Source of the DNA: Streptomyces sp. 130
GTDB taxonomy: Bacteria > Actinomycetota > Actinomycetes > Streptomycetales > Streptomycetaceae
Direction: 5' to 3'
Length of the DNA: 64,000 bases
Assembly: GCF_007096885.1 (NCBI RefSeq)
Contig: NZ_VJNO01000008.1
Coordinates: 151,920 to 215,919 of the forward strand
Shown here: positions 1-8,952 of the stretch, piece after piece
Layout: each line of letters starts with the position of its first letter
How positions within the stretch are numbered: the first letter of the stretch is position 1
Position numbers and translations under genes: made by a program
Notes under the pieces: generated by a model
Database searches by the model: none
The model's input: the letters and a program-made list of their open reading frames with translations, nothing else
What the model was told of the DNA's origin: nothing

Positions 1-301
1 CGTCCGCCGTGGTCATGGTGACGGAGGTCAGCTTGCCCTTGGCGACGGTGACCTTGGCGGCGTTGTTGATGCTCGCGTTGGTCGCGCCGTTCTTGGGCGC
101 GATCGTTATCTGCGCCTCGGAGGTCTCCTGGGCCGCCGCCTTGTCGACGTCGGCCGCCTGGGACTTCGAGCTCTCGGGGCTGGGACCGCCCTTGTCGCCG
201 CCGTCGTCGCAGGCGGAAAGCACCAGTACGCCGCCGAGCAGTGCGGACGCGGCCATCAGGCCCTTGCGCCGCTTGCTGTCCGTCTTCACACGCTTCTCCA
301 T
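1..301 (-). CDS. L,D-transpeptidase-type lipoprotein, N-terminal part
   Basis: The gene starts at 301 (ATG) and runs off the left edge, so only about 100 residues are visible. A basic N-terminus (MEKRVKTDSKRRK) is followed by a hydrophobic stretch and a lipobox ending LSAC near residue 31, so the product should be an exported lipoprotein. After a charged linker comes a segment reading ITIAPKNGATNASINN and VTVAKGKLTSVTM, which resembles the first Ig-like domain of Streptomyces and mycobacterial L,D-transpeptidases that make 3-3 peptidoglycan crosslinks. The catalytic YkuD domain would lie outside the window, so the enzyme call is family inference; the lipoprotein call is seen directly. Confidence 0.75.
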   Translation of the reverse strand, partial: MEKRVKTDSKRRKGLMAASALLGGVLVLSACDDGGDKGGPSPESSKSQAADVDKAAAQETSEAQITIAPKNGATNASINNAAKVTVAKGKLTSVTMTTAD

Positions 302-713
302 CGTTGCCGAAATCCCCAAAACCCCGAACGAGGCCGTCCACCGGCGAAACCCCGTCAATGTTCCAAGAACCCCTTCTGCGGAATTCCCGTTCCACGTCCG
401 CCGAATGTGTGGGGAACACCACTCTTCGACGCCGTGCCGGAGGCGGTGGTTCCCGCGTCCGCGGCACGGTCCCGCCCCGCTCCGCCACGAGTCGGCGGGG
501 GCGGTTTTTCCGCAGGTCGGGCCCGTCGCTCCGGGCCGCCGCAGCCGTCGGCCTCCCTCCCATTGTGCGGGACGCCCGGTGCGCGCCTCGCCGTGCACGC
601 CTTCCCGGACGGCCCCGCCGCCATGCGTTCCGCGGGGCCCTGGCGTGATCCGGACGGCAGCCCTAGCATCGGGACGAGCCGGACGTCCGGCCGTCGCAAG
701 GGGGTCCGATTCC
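302..713. other. Divergent intergenic region, no gene seen
   Basis: This 412-nt stretch separates the minus-strand lipoprotein start from the plus-strand small ORF at 714 and must hold both promoters. Several open frames cross it but none has a ribosome-binding site with family-like content. I see no strong palindrome or RNA signature. Confidence 0.5.
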
Positions 714-1004
714 TTGGCCATCGCCCGCCGCCCGCTCCTGACCGCCACCGCCGCGGGGACGCTGCTGTGCGCCCTGTGGTTCGTCCCGTCGGCCGACGCC
801 ACGGCCGATACGGGCGCCGCGCCCGGCACGGCGGCCGGCGCCGCGGCGACGGCGGGCGACGACGCGGACTCCGGCGTACTCGCCGAGACGGGGCCGGGCG
901 TCGCCCCCGCCCCGGACGGGCTCGGCGGGGTCGCCGTCCGGGGCGCGGGGGCCGGCCTTGTGACGTATGCGACCCGTCGGGCGGACCCGCGGCCCGCCCT
1001 CTGA
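714..1004 (+). CDS. Small exported protein with LAETG sorting motif
   Basis: A 96-aa ORF with a TTG start 8 nt downstream of an AAGGGGG ribosome-binding site (698-704). Residues 1-25 form a signal peptide (LAIARRPLL, then a hydrophobic core ending SADA). The mature part is Ala/Gly/Thr rich. A GVLAETG sequence near residue 60 matches the LAXTG motif used by Streptomyces class E sortases, followed by a weakly hydrophobic Gly/Ala segment and a short tail containing ATRRAD. It would be a short cell-wall-anchored protein, somewhat like a chaplin in layout but without a chaplin domain. It converges on hutH with only 4 nt between stop codons. Start and reality are moderately supported; function is unknown. 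Confidence 0.5.
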   Translation: MAIARRPLLTATAAGTLLCALWFVPSADATADTGAAPGTAAGAAATAGDDADSGVLAETGPGVAPAPDGLGGVAVRGAGAGLVTYATRRADPRPAL

Positions 1005-1008
1005 GGTC

Positions 1009-2562
1009 TCAGGCCAGCGGGCCGGTGACCGGCTCCACGGCGGCGACCAGCCCGCCCGCCCGCACGAAGGCGTCGGCGGCGGCCAGGTCCGGCGACAGGA
1101 AGCGGTCGGGGCCCGGGCCCTCCACACCGGCGGCCCGCAGCGCCTCGACGACGGCGCGGGTGGCGGGGGCCGGGGTCAGCCCCTGCCGGGCGCGCAGTTC
1201 GACCGCGCGGGCCGCCGCGTACAGCTCGACGGCGACGATCCGGGCGAGGTTGTCGACGGCGGTACGCAGCTTGCGCGCGGCCGACCAGCCCATGGAGACG
1301 TGGTCCTCCTGCATCGCGGAGGACGGGATGGAGTCGGCGGAGGCCGGGACGGCGAGCCGCTTCATCTCGCTGACCAGGGCGGCCTGGGTGTACTGGGCGA
1401 TCATCAGACCGGAGTCCACCCCCGCGTCGTCGGCCAGGAACGGCGGCAGCCCGTGCGAGCGGTTCTTGTCGAGGAGCCGGTCGGTCCGGCGCTCGGTGAT
1501 CGAGCCCAGGTCCGCGGCGGCGATGGCCAGGAAGTCCAGGACGTAGGCGACGGGCGCCCCGTGGAAGTTGCCGTTCGACTCGACCCGGCCGCAGCCGGGG
1601 AGCACCACCGGGTTGTCCACGGCGGCGGCCAGCTCGCGGTCGGCGACGGTCGCGGCGTACGCGAGGGTGTCCCGGCCCGCCCCGTTGACCTGCGGCGCGC
1701 ACCGCACCGAGTAGGCGTCCTGGACGCGGGGCGCGTCGTCCTGGTGGTGACCGGTGAGGCCGGAGCCCGCGAGGACCCGCAGCATGTTGTCCGCGCTGGC
1801 GCCCTGGCCGGGGTGCGGGCGGATGGCGTGCAGCTCGGGCGCGAGGACCTTGTCCGTGCCGAGCAGGGCCTCCAGCGAGAGGGCGGCGGTGATGTCGGCC
1901 GAGGTGTAGAGCGTCCGCAGATCGGCGAGGGCCATGATCAGCATGCCGAGCATGCCGTCGGTGCCGTTGAGGAGGGCCAGGCCCTCCTTCTCGCGCAGCT
2001 CGACCGGGGTGATGCCGTGGGCGGCGAGCAGTTCGCCGGCCGGGCGGACGGTGCCGTCGGGCCCCTCCGCGTCGCCCTCGCCCATCAGGGCCAGCGCGCA
2101 GTGCGACAGGGGTGCCAGGTCGCCGGAGCAGCCGAGCGAACCGTACTCGTGGACGACCGGGGTGATCCCGGCGTTCAGCACGTCGGCCATGGTCTGCGCG
2201 ACCTCGGGGCGTACGCCGGTGTGGCCGGAGGCGACCGTCTTCAGCCGGAGGAACATCAGCGCCCGGACGACCTCGCGCTCGACGCGCGGGCCCATGCCGG
2301 CGGCGTGCGAGCGGACGATGTTGCGCTGGAGCTGTGCGCGCAGCTCGGGGCTGATGTGGCGGGTGGCCAGGGCGCCGAAGCCGGTCGAGACGCCGTAGAC
2401 CGGCTCGGGCTTCGCGGCGAGCGCGTCCACGATCTCGCGGGCGGCGGCCAGCGCGGCCACCGCGTCGGCGGAGAGCTCGACACGGGCGTTGCCGCGGGCC
2501 ACGGCGATGACGTCCTGAGCGGTGGTACCGGACGTCCCCACCACGACTGTATGCATATCCAT
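1009..2562 (-). CDS. hutH: Histidine ammonia-lyase
   Basis: A 517-aa enzyme that deaminates L-histidine to urocanate, the first step of histidine catabolism, in the cytoplasm. The sequence matches streptomycete HutH along its whole length. The segment YGSLGCSGDLAPL holds the Cys-Ser-Gly tripeptide that cyclises to the MIO electrophile (Cys replaces the more usual Ala, which is normal for Streptomyces). GVSTGFG, NGNFHGAP and QEDHVSMG motifs are present. The start MDMHTVVVG at 2562 is preferred; a second ATG lies two codons on. The other hut genes are not adjacent, which is usual in this genus. Confidence 0.95.
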   Translation of the reverse strand: MDMHTVVVGTSGTTAQDVIAVARGNARVELSADAVAALAAAREIVDALAAKPEPVYGVSTGFGALATRHISPELRAQLQRNIVRSHAAGMGPRVEREVVRALMFLRLKTVASGHTGVRPEVAQTMADVLNAGITPVVHEYGSLGCSGDLAPLSHCALALMGEGDAEGPDGTVRPAGELLAAHGITPVELREKEGLALLNGTDGMLGMLIMALADLRTLYTSADITAALSLEALLGTDKVLAPELHAIRPHPGQGASADNMLRVLAGSGLTGHHQDDAPRVQDAYSVRCAPQVNGAGRDTLAYAATVADRELAAAVDNPVVLPGCGRVESNGNFHGAPVAYVLDFLAIAAADLGSITERRTDRLLDKNRSHGLPPFLADDAGVDSGLMIAQYTQAALVSEMKRLAVPASADSIPSSAMQEDHVSMGWSAARKLRTAVDNLARIVAVELYAAARAVELRARQGLTPAPATRAVVEALRAAGVEGPGPDRFLSPDLAAADAFVRAGGLVAAVEPVTGPLA

Positions 2563-2644
2563 ATTCAGCAGCGTACGGATTGAAACCCTGCATGTCACCA
2601 GTGGTCGGCGGGTTGACCCCTTACGCGGACGCCGGCCGTACGGG

Positions 2645-3826
2645 TCAGTGGCCGGGCGGGTTGCCGCGCAGCCGGCGGCGGTCGTGCGGGGACTTCGGCG
2701 GGGAGTCCGCCAGCCGGATGACCTCGTCGTCGCGCCCCGCCACCACCGGGCGCGCCGAGCGGGCCGCCTTCGCCCGGTACTGCGCCGCGTCCGCCAGCCG
2801 GAACAGCCGCCGGGCCGAGACCACCGGGCCGATGTCGTCACCGGTGGACGCGATCCCGCAGGCGACCCCGTTGCCGAACTCCAGCCCGGCCGCCCGCTCG
2901 CACAGCTCGGTGGCCACGGTGACCACCTCGTCCGCCCCCGGGCCCACCGCCAGCAGGCAGAACTCGTCGCCGCCCAGCCGGGCCGCCAGCGCGCCGGGCA
3001 GTATCGCCCCGCACCGCGACAGCACCGAGCCGAAACGTTCCAGCAGCCGGTCGCCCACCGCGTGGCCATGGGTGTCGTTGACCCACTTCAGCCCGTTCAG
3101 GTCGCAGACGACCAGGCTGACCACCGCGCCGTCCGCCCGGTGCCGCTCCAGCGCCTCGTCCAGCCGCACGTCGACGGCCCTGCGGTTGGCGAGGCCGGTC
3201 AGCGGGTCCGTGAAGGCCAGCTTGCGGACCTCCTCCAGGCGCTCGGTCTGGGCGAGCCCGGCGGCCACCACGGCCGCCAGCACCGTCGCGAAGTCGGCGT
3301 CCGCCCGGCCGAAGACCGGTGCGCCCACCGGCCGCGCCACATACAGCTCGCCCCAGGCCCGCCCGTGCAGCACGATCGGCGCGACCACGCAGCACCCCCG
3401 CCCGCGCCGGCGCAGCGCCGCGACCCGCTGGTGGCAGTAGCCGGGCCCGTACCCGTGCGCACCGCTCGCCGCCTCCCCGCCCGGCTCCCCCTCCACCGGG
3501 CCCTCGGCGGTCTCCACCCAGGCGTCCGGCTCACCGCCGCCGGCCCACCGCTCGTGCAGGAACTCGGTGATCTCCGGGAACCGGTGGACCGGATAGACCT
3601 CCTCCTCGGGGAACTCCTCCTCACCCTCGGCCCGCTCACCCGCGTTGACCAGGACCCTCAGCCGGCCCCGGTCGCGCTCCCAGACCGAGAGCGCGGCGAA
3701 GCCGCCGCCCAGCGCCTCGCAGGCCCCCAGGGCGGCGGCTCGCCAGCACCCCCGGGGCGTCTGCGCCGCGGCCATCGTCTGCGCCAGCGAGACCACGGCG
3801 CGCAGTCGTGCGTCGTCACCACCCAT
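2645..3826 (-). CDS. GAF-GGDEF diguanylate cyclase
   Basis: A 393-aa protein with an N-terminal GAF-like sensor region (about residues 20-190) and a C-terminal GGDEF domain (about 200-365). FTDPLTGLANRRA opens the cyclase domain and RLGGDEF carries the intact active site, so it should condense two GTP into cyclic di-GMP, which controls development in Streptomyces. The position nine residues upstream of GGDEF reads LPGA instead of the RxxD inhibitory-site motif, so product feedback may be absent. No membrane segment is seen, so it is cytosolic. It probably corresponds to the GAF-GGDEF protein next to hutH in S. coelicolor (I recall the name CdgE, with low certainty). The signal sensed by the GAF domain is unknown. 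Confidence 0.9.
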   Translation of the reverse strand: MGGDDARLRAVVSLAQTMAAAQTPRGCWRAAALGACEALGGGFAALSVWERDRGRLRVLVNAGERAEGEEEFPEEEVYPVHRFPEITEFLHERWAGGGEPDAWVETAEGPVEGEPGGEAASGAHGYGPGYCHQRVAALRRRGRGCCVVAPIVLHGRAWGELYVARPVGAPVFGRADADFATVLAAVVAAGLAQTERLEEVRKLAFTDPLTGLANRRAVDVRLDEALERHRADGAVVSLVVCDLNGLKWVNDTHGHAVGDRLLERFGSVLSRCGAILPGALAARLGGDEFCLLAVGPGADEVVTVATELCERAAGLEFGNGVACGIASTGDDIGPVVSARRLFRLADAAQYRAKAARSARPVVAGRDDEVIRLADSPPKSPHDRRRLRGNPPGH

Positions 3827-3911
3827 TGCGCCAGTTTAGGGCGATATGGACGCCGTGATCACTCGGCGACTCCGGAGCGTGATCACTTCGCCCGTGAACG
3901 GGCACCCAGGG

Positions 3912-4724
3912 TCACTCCCCCGGCCAGTTCGCCTTCCGCTTCTCGTTGAACGCGGCCACGCCCTCCGCCCGGTCGCCGGAGAAGGCCACCGACCGCCACG
4001 CGGAGTCCTCGACCTCCAGGCCCGCCCGCAGGTCGAGCCCGTGCCCGAGGCGCAGCGCCCGCTTGGCCGCCCGCAGCCCGACCGGCGAGTTCGCGGCGAT
4101 CCGGCCGGCCAGGGCCAGCGCCTCGGCCCGGTCCTCGCCCTCCGCCACCAGCTCGTCCACCAGACCGAGCTCGCGCGCCTCGGGGCCCGGCACCCGGCGG
4201 GCGCTGAAGATCAGCTCCGCGGCGCGCGCGGCCCCGACCCGGCGGGGCAGGAGCTGGGTGCCGCCGCCGCCCGGGATGACGCCGACGGAGACCTCGGGCA
4301 GGCCCACCAGGGCGGTCGGGTCGGCGACGATCAGGTCGCAGGACAGGGCCAGCTCGAAACCGCCGCCCAGGGCGAATCCGTGCACGGCGGCGATCGTCGG
4401 CATCGGCAGCTCCAGCACACCGGTGTAGGCGGCGCGCGCGGTGGGCCGCTGGCGCACCAGGTCGGCGTCGCTGAAGGAGTTGCGCTCCTTGAGGTCCGCG
4501 CCCACGCAGAACGCCCGCTCGTGGCTGGAGGTGAGGACGGTGACGCGTACGTCCCGGTCGGCGGCGAGCGCGTCGCAGGCGGCGGCGATCGAGCGGGCCA
4601 TGTCCGTGGACACCGCGTTCATGGCCTTCGGCCGGTCGAGAACCAGCTCGGCGACGTGATCGAGCCCCGCGTGGGCCCGGACGGCGACGAACTCCCCGAA
4701 CCGCTGCTCGGACGTGACGGTCAT
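3912..4724 (-). CDS. Enoyl-CoA hydratase/isomerase family protein
   Basis: A 270-aa crotonase-fold protein. The oxyanion-hole signatures are visible: AFCVGADLKE and the AAVHGFALGGGFELALSCD block, followed by GLPEVSVGVIPGGGGTQLLPR. The usual reaction is hydration of 2-enoyl-CoA in beta-oxidation, but crotonases vary widely in substrate, so this is a family-level call. The start at 4724 (MTVTSEQRFGE) fits the family N-terminus. A TAACG-AG-CGTTA dyad lies 19 to 30 nt upstream and may be its operator. Its neighbours are not beta-oxidation genes, but acyl-CoA carboxylase genes follow within 6 kb. Confidence 0.9.
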   Translation of the reverse strand: MTVTSEQRFGEFVAVRAHAGLDHVAELVLDRPKAMNAVSTDMARSIAAACDALAADRDVRVTVLTSSHERAFCVGADLKERNSFSDADLVRQRPTARAAYTGVLELPMPTIAAVHGFALGGGFELALSCDLIVADPTALVGLPEVSVGVIPGGGGTQLLPRRVGAARAAELIFSARRVPGPEARELGLVDELVAEGEDRAEALALAGRIAANSPVGLRAAKRALRLGHGLDLRAGLEVEDSAWRSVAFSGDRAEGVAAFNEKRKANWPGE

Positions 4725-4742
4725 GGCTGCACCCCTGTCGGT

Positions 4743-4754
4743 TAACGAGCGTTA
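4743..4754. promoter_or_regulatory. Candidate TetR-type operator (TAACGAGCGTTA)
   Basis: A dyad with 5-nt arms TAACG/CGTTA around AG sits just upstream of the enoyl-CoA hydratase start. It resembles operators I associate with actinobacterial TetR-family fatty-acid regulators. A related half (CTAACGAGTAA) occurs at 10557-10567, downstream-proximal to the accA2 promoter region. The regulator is not identified. Confidence 0.4.
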
Positions 4755-4789
4755 CCCGACGGATCTTAGAGCTCTCCCCCGAAAGGGTG

Positions 4790-5041
4790 TCCGAAACAGG
4801 TCGGCCCGAGACAGGTCGGTCCGAGACACGTCAGTCCGACGCAGCAGCCCGGGACAGATCGGTCGCGGGACACGCCAGCCCGACGCAGCAGTCCGAGAAC
4901 AGGCCCGCCCGAGACACGTCGGCCCGAGACACGTCAGCCCGACGCAGCAGCCCGAGAACAGGTCCGCCCGAGACAGGTTCGCCCGGGACACATCAGCCCC
5001 AGACACGTCAGTCCGAGACACGTCAGTCCGAGACGGGTCAG
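4790..5041. repeat. Degenerate 15-bp tandem repeat (minisatellite)
   Basis: About 17 tandem units with consensus CCCGAGACACGTCAG fill the gap between the enoyl-CoA hydratase and cya. Most units are 15 bp, but 13-bp (CCCGACGCAGCAG) and 16-bp (such as CCCGAGAACAGGTCCG) variants recur as a pair, giving a higher-order pattern that appears three times. On the minus strand the 15-bp unit reads SRTDV/SRADL, like a pentapeptide repeat, but the 13- and 16-bp units break the frame and no start codon with a ribosome-binding site leads in. I therefore call it a repeat, not a gene. Confidence 0.9.
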
Positions 5042-5053
5042 GACGTGCCGGCG

Positions 5054-6232
5054 TCAGGAACCGCGCCGGGCCAGCAGCCAGGGCTCGACCACGCCGAGGC
5101 CGCGCACCGGGCGCTGCCACATCGGCTGGAGGCCGTAGCGGTACTTCGGGACCGGGACCACATCGGCGTCCGGGCCCTCCTTCCCGGCCCGCTCGGCCGC
5201 CGCCGCGGCCTCCTCCGCCGCCCGCGCCTCGGAGACCGGGGCGTCGCCCGTACGCGTCAGCTCCTCGGCGAACGCCCCGTCGACCAGCACCGCGTCCTTG
5301 GGCGCTATCGAGGTGAGGCGGCTGGCCAGGTTCACCGTGGTGCCGAAGACATCGCCCATCCGGGTGGTGACCGTGCCGAAGGCGATGCCGACCCGGAGCG
5401 CCGGCATGGTCTCGTCCACGGTCATCGCCTCCACCAGGCGCAGCGCGATCTCGGCCGCGGTCCCCGCGTCGTCGGCGGCGAACAGGACCTCGTCGCCGAG
5501 GGTCTTGATGAGCCGGCCGCCGTGCGCCGCGACCAGGTCGGCGCAGGTGGTCTCGAAGGACTCGACCAGCTCGCCGAGCTCCTCCTCCTCCAGGCGGCGG
5601 GTGAGCCGGGTGAAGCCGACGAGGTCCGCGAAGCCCACGGCGAGGCGCCGGTCGACCATCTCGTCGTCGTCGGCCGCCTGCACGACCCGGCCCGTGGCGG
5701 CGGCCAGCTGGCGCCGCCACACGTACACCAGGAACTCCTCCAGCTCGGGCAGGAGCAGCTCGATCAGGGGGTAGGTGACCTCGGTGCGGGTCATGCCGGG
5801 CTCGGGGGGCTCGGTCAGGCCCTCCAGGAAGGAGTCGATCTGCCATTCGGCCAGCCGGGCGGTGGTCTGCCCGGTCGACCGGGCGACCTGGATCGCCATC
5901 GGCTCGCTGAGCAGCCCGGCCTCCACGAGACCGGAGAGCCGCCGCAGGGCCAGCACGTCGGCCTCGGTGAGCGCCTTCGCCTGCCCGATGTCCGCGAAGC
6001 CCATGGCCCGCCAGAAGCGGGAGGCCAGGTCCATGGAGACGCCGGCCGTGCGGGCCGCCTGGAACGGCGTGTAGCGGCGGTCGGCGCCCAGGATCAGCTG
6101 TTCCAGCCGGATCGCGAGGGGGTCGTCGGTCGGCTCGGCCGTGTGGTCGACTTCGTGGTGCGGCGTGGCGTGCACCGAGGAGTCCGGTGACTGCTGCGCG
6201 CCATCGCCGGAGGTCGTGTCGTCGACGGTCAC
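5054..6232 (-). CDS. cya: Class III adenylate cyclase
   Basis: A 392-aa cytosolic cyclase making cAMP from ATP; in S. coelicolor the orthologue supports germination and aerial growth. A regulatory N-terminal half (about residues 40-190, including TPFQAARTAGVSMD and a helical region) precedes the catalytic domain. FADLVGFT and TLGDEVLF supply the two metal-binding aspartates, LIKTLGDE the adenine-contacting lysine, and VNLASR the transition-state Asn/Arg pair. I chose the GTG at 6232 because AGGAGG lies 6 nt upstream (6239-6244); an upstream ATG at 6292 would add 20 residues. The C-terminus ends against the 15-bp repeat tract. Confidence 0.93.
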   Translation of the reverse strand: MTVDDTTSGDGAQQSPDSSVHATPHHEVDHTAEPTDDPLAIRLEQLILGADRRYTPFQAARTAGVSMDLASRFWRAMGFADIGQAKALTEADVLALRRLSGLVEAGLLSEPMAIQVARSTGQTTARLAEWQIDSFLEGLTEPPEPGMTRTEVTYPLIELLLPELEEFLVYVWRRQLAAATGRVVQAADDDEMVDRRLAVGFADLVGFTRLTRRLEEEELGELVESFETTCADLVAAHGGRLIKTLGDEVLFAADDAGTAAEIALRLVEAMTVDETMPALRVGIAFGTVTTRMGDVFGTTVNLASRLTSIAPKDAVLVDGAFAEELTRTGDAPVSEARAAEEAAAAAERAGKEGPDADVVPVPKYRYGLQPMWQRPVRGLGVVEPWLLARRGS

Positions 6233-6357
6233 CAGCCGCCTCCTGCCCGTTCCCTGCGCACTGCCCTGCCGATCTGTCCGCCGGTGGATCACCTCAACGA
6301 TACGGCAGGTGTGCCCTACCTCACGTCCTCAGCCCACGAGGCCGGGGCGCTCCCGGT

Positions 6358-7221
6358 TCAGGTCAGGCCGCCCGCCACGCCCCTCAGGTGCACGATGTCG
6401 CCCGCGGAGACCGGTTCGAGCGGTCCGCCGCCGGTGGACAGGACGAGCCGCCCGTCCCCGTCGACGGCGACGGCCTCGCCGGTGAGCGTGCGGTCGCCGG
6501 GCAGCTGCGCCCGTACGGACTTGCCGAGGGTCGCGCAGCCCGCCGCGTACGCCTCCTGCACCCCGCTCGCCGCCGCGTCGCCGTCCGCGTCGCGCCAGAG
6601 CCCGTACCAGTGCTCCAGCGAGCGCAGGACGCCCCGCAGCAGCGTCTCGCGGTCGGTGGAGACGGCGCCGGCCAGGGCGAGGGAGGCGGCGGTGGGGGCG
6701 GGGAGCTCGTCGGCGCGCAGCGAGACGTTGAGGCCGATGCCGACGACGACGCCGTCGCCGGCGCGCTCGGCGAGGATGCCGCCGGTCTTGCGCTCCTGCC
6801 CCTCGACCGTGACCAGCAGGTCGTTGGGCCACTTCAGGGCCATGTCGACGCCCGCCGCGCGGGCCAGGCCGGTGGCCGCGGCGACGCCGGTGAGCAGCGG
6901 CAGCCAGCCCCAGCGCTCGGCGGGCACGTCGCCCGGGGTCAGGTAGACCGAGAAGAACAGGCCGGAGCGGGCCGGGGCGGTCCAGGTGCGCTCCAGGCGG
7001 CCGCGCCCGGCGGTCTGCTCCTCGGCGACGAGGACCGTGCCCTCGGTGAGGTCCGCCGCGCGCGCGGCGAGATCGGTGTTGGTGGAGCCGGTCGAGCCGA
7101 CCACGTCGAGGGCGGTCCACAGCGAGCCGGGCCGCAGCAGTCCGCGGCGCAGCGCGGGGACGTTGAGGGGCGGCCGGTCCAGGTCCGACCAACGGCTCTG
7201 TGGCGCATCCGAAGGTGTCAT
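6358..7221 (-). CDS. birA: Biotin-[acetyl-CoA-carboxylase] ligase
   Basis: A 287-aa monofunctional biotin protein ligase that activates biotin as biotinyl-AMP and transfers it to the lysine of carboxylase carrier domains. The biotin-binding loop [11 protein letters not shown] and the LKWPNDLL and GIGLNVS motifs are present. There is no N-terminal helix-turn-helix, so unlike E. coli BirA it should not repress transcription. It is divergent from pccB and 3.7 kb from accA2, whose EAMKM lysine is the obvious substrate. The ATG at 7221 is preferred over the 7230 alternative. Confidence 0.93.
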   Translation of the reverse strand: MTPSDAPQSRWSDLDRPPLNVPALRRGLLRPGSLWTALDVVGSTGSTNTDLAARAADLTEGTVLVAEEQTAGRGRLERTWTAPARSGLFFSVYLTPGDVPAERWGWLPLLTGVAAATGLARAAGVDMALKWPNDLLVTVEGQERKTGGILAERAGDGVVVGIGLNVSLRADELPAPTAASLALAGAVSTDRETLLRGVLRSLEHWYGLWRDADGDAAASGVQEAYAAGCATLGKSVRAQLPGDRTLTGEAVAVDGDGRLVLSTGGGPLEPVSAGDIVHLRGVAGGLT

Positions 7222-7354
7222 GCAAGCCACCCTAGGTGTGGCAAAGGACGCACTGCCGAACCGTATCCGCGCCGATACGCTACGGCTCAGTAGCTGTTCG
7301 TCAGCAGATCAGCAGCCAAGTCGTCCCCGTGACCAGGCAGGGAGCCGCCACCCG

Positions 7355-8938
7355 ATGTCCGAGCCGGAAGAGACCGACCTCCACACGACCGCGGGCAAGC
7401 TCGCGGACCTGCAGCGCCGCATCGACGAGGCGACCCACGCCGGGTCGGCGCGCGCGGTGGAGAAGCAGCACGCGAAGGGCAAGCTGACGGCGCGCGAGCG
7501 CGTCGACCTCCTGCTCGACGAGGGTTCCTTCGTGGAGCTCGACGAGTTCGCCCGGCACCGCTCGACCAATTTCGGCATCGAGAAGAACCGGCCGTACGGG
7601 GACGGCGTCGTGACCGGCTACGGCACGGTCGACGGGCGTCCCGTCTGCGTGTACTCGCAGGACTTCACCATCTTCGGCGGCTCGCTGGGCGAGGTCTACG
7701 GTGAGAAGATCGTCAAGGTGATGGACTTCGCGCTGAAGACCGGCTGCCCGGTCATCGGCATCAACGACGGCGGCGGCGCCCGCATCCAGGAGGGCGTCGC
7801 GGCGCTGGGCCTGTTCGCGGAGATCTTCCGGCGCAATGTGCACGCCTCGGGTGTGGTCCCGCAGATCTCGCTGATCGTCGGCCCGTGCGCGGGCGGCGCG
7901 GTGTACTCCCCCGCGATCACCGACTTCACGGTGATGGTCGACAAGACCTCGCACATGTTCATCACGGGCCCCGACGTCATCAAGACGGTCACCGGTGAGG
8001 ACGTCGGTTTCGAGGAGCTGGGCGGGGCCCGTACGCACAACACCACGTCGGGCGTCGCGCACCACATGGCGGGCGACGAGAAGGACGCCGTCGAGTACGT
8101 CAAGTCGCTGCTGTCCTACCTGCCGTCGAACAACCTCTCCGAGGCCCCGGCCTTCCCGGAGGAGGCGGACCTGGCGGTCAGCGACGAGGACCGCGAGCTG
8201 GACACGCTGATCCCGGACTCGGCGAACCAGCCGTACGACATGCACACCGCGATCGAGCACGTGCTGGACGACGGCGAGTTCCTGGAGACCCAGGCCCTGT
8301 TCGCGCCGAACATCATCACCGGCTTCGGCCGGGTCGAGGGCTACCCGGTCGGCATCGTCGCCAACCAGCCCCTGCAGTTCGCCGGCTGTCTGGACATCAA
8401 CGCGAGCGAGAAGGCGGCCCGCTTCGTCCGCACCTGCGACGCGTTCAACGTGCCGGTGCTCACCTTCGTGGACGTGCCGGGCTTCCTGCCGGGCGTCGAC
8501 CAGGAGTACGGCGGCATCATCCGGCGCGGCGCCAAGCTGATCTACGCGTACGCGGAGGCGACGGTCCCGCTGATCACGGTGATCACGCGCAAGGCGTTCG
8601 GCGGCGCGTACGACGTCATGGGCTCCAAGCACCTGGGCGCCGACATCAACCTCGCCTGGCCGACCGCGCAGATCGCCGTCATGGGCGCGCAGGGCGCGGT
8701 GAACATCCTGCACCGCCGTACGATCGCCGCCGCCGAGGACCAGGAGGCCACCCGCGCCGAACTGATCGCGGACTACGAGGACACCCTCCTGAACCCGTAT
8801 GTCGCGGCCGAACGCGGGTACGTGGACGCGGTGATCATGCCGTCGGACACCCGGGCCCACATCGTGAAGGGGCTGCGCCAGCTCCGTACGAAGCGCGAGG
8901 CGCTGCCGCCCAAGAAGCACGGCAACATCCCCCTCTAG
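7355..8938 (+). CDS. pccB: Acyl-CoA (propionyl-CoA) carboxylase beta subunit
   Basis: A 527-aa carboxyltransferase. It moves the carboxyl group from carboxybiotin on AccA2 to propionyl-CoA (or acetyl-CoA), giving methylmalonyl-CoA or malonyl-CoA for polyketide and fatty-acid synthesis. Two crotonase-like halves are visible, with GGGARIQEG and [12 protein letters not shown] in the N-terminal half and GFLPG plus [14 protein letters not shown] in the C-terminal half. The [11 protein letters not shown] segment carries the residue region known to set PccB versus AccB substrate choice, with Asp in SGCLDI-like position, which suggests propionyl-CoA. It is followed 14 nt later by the epsilon subunit. 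Confidence 0.93.
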   Translation: MSEPEETDLHTTAGKLADLQRRIDEATHAGSARAVEKQHAKGKLTARERVDLLLDEGSFVELDEFARHRSTNFGIEKNRPYGDGVVTGYGTVDGRPVCVYSQDFTIFGGSLGEVYGEKIVKVMDFALKTGCPVIGINDGGGARIQEGVAALGLFAEIFRRNVHASGVVPQISLIVGPCAGGAVYSPAITDFTVMVDKTSHMFITGPDVIKTVTGEDVGFEELGGARTHNTTSGVAHHMAGDEKDAVEYVKSLLSYLPSNNLSEAPAFPEEADLAVSDEDRELDTLIPDSANQPYDMHTAIEHVLDDGEFLETQALFAPNIITGFGRVEGYPVGIVANQPLQFAGCLDINASEKAARFVRTCDAFNVPVLTFVDVPGFLPGVDQEYGGIIRRGAKLIYAYAEATVPLITVITRKAFGGAYDVMGSKHLGADINLAWPTAQIAVMGAQGAVNILHRRTIAAAEDQEATRAELIADYEDTLLNPYVAAERGYVDAVIMPSDTRAHIVKGLRQLRTKREALPPKKHGNIPL

Positions 8939-8952
8939 AAAGGGTCCTGACC

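Noticed and set aside
1009..2562. Cys-Ser-Gly in place of Ala-Ser-Gly in HutH as a novelty
   Set aside because: This variation is normal in streptomycete histidine ammonia-lyases and still forms the MIO group.
967..2583. Long plus-strand open frames across hutH, accA2, pccB, the NTPase and the pst-like locus
   Set aside because: They are third-position GC shadows: Arg/Gly/Pro/Ala/Val-only translations antisense to strongly conserved genes, with no ribosome-binding sites or family motifs.
4752..5053. Pentapeptide-repeat protein gene on the minus strand
   Set aside because: The frame that reads SRADL-type repeats runs unbroken into the cya coding region as a shadow, has no start with a ribosome-binding site, and loses the repeat pattern where 13- and 16-bp units shift the phase.
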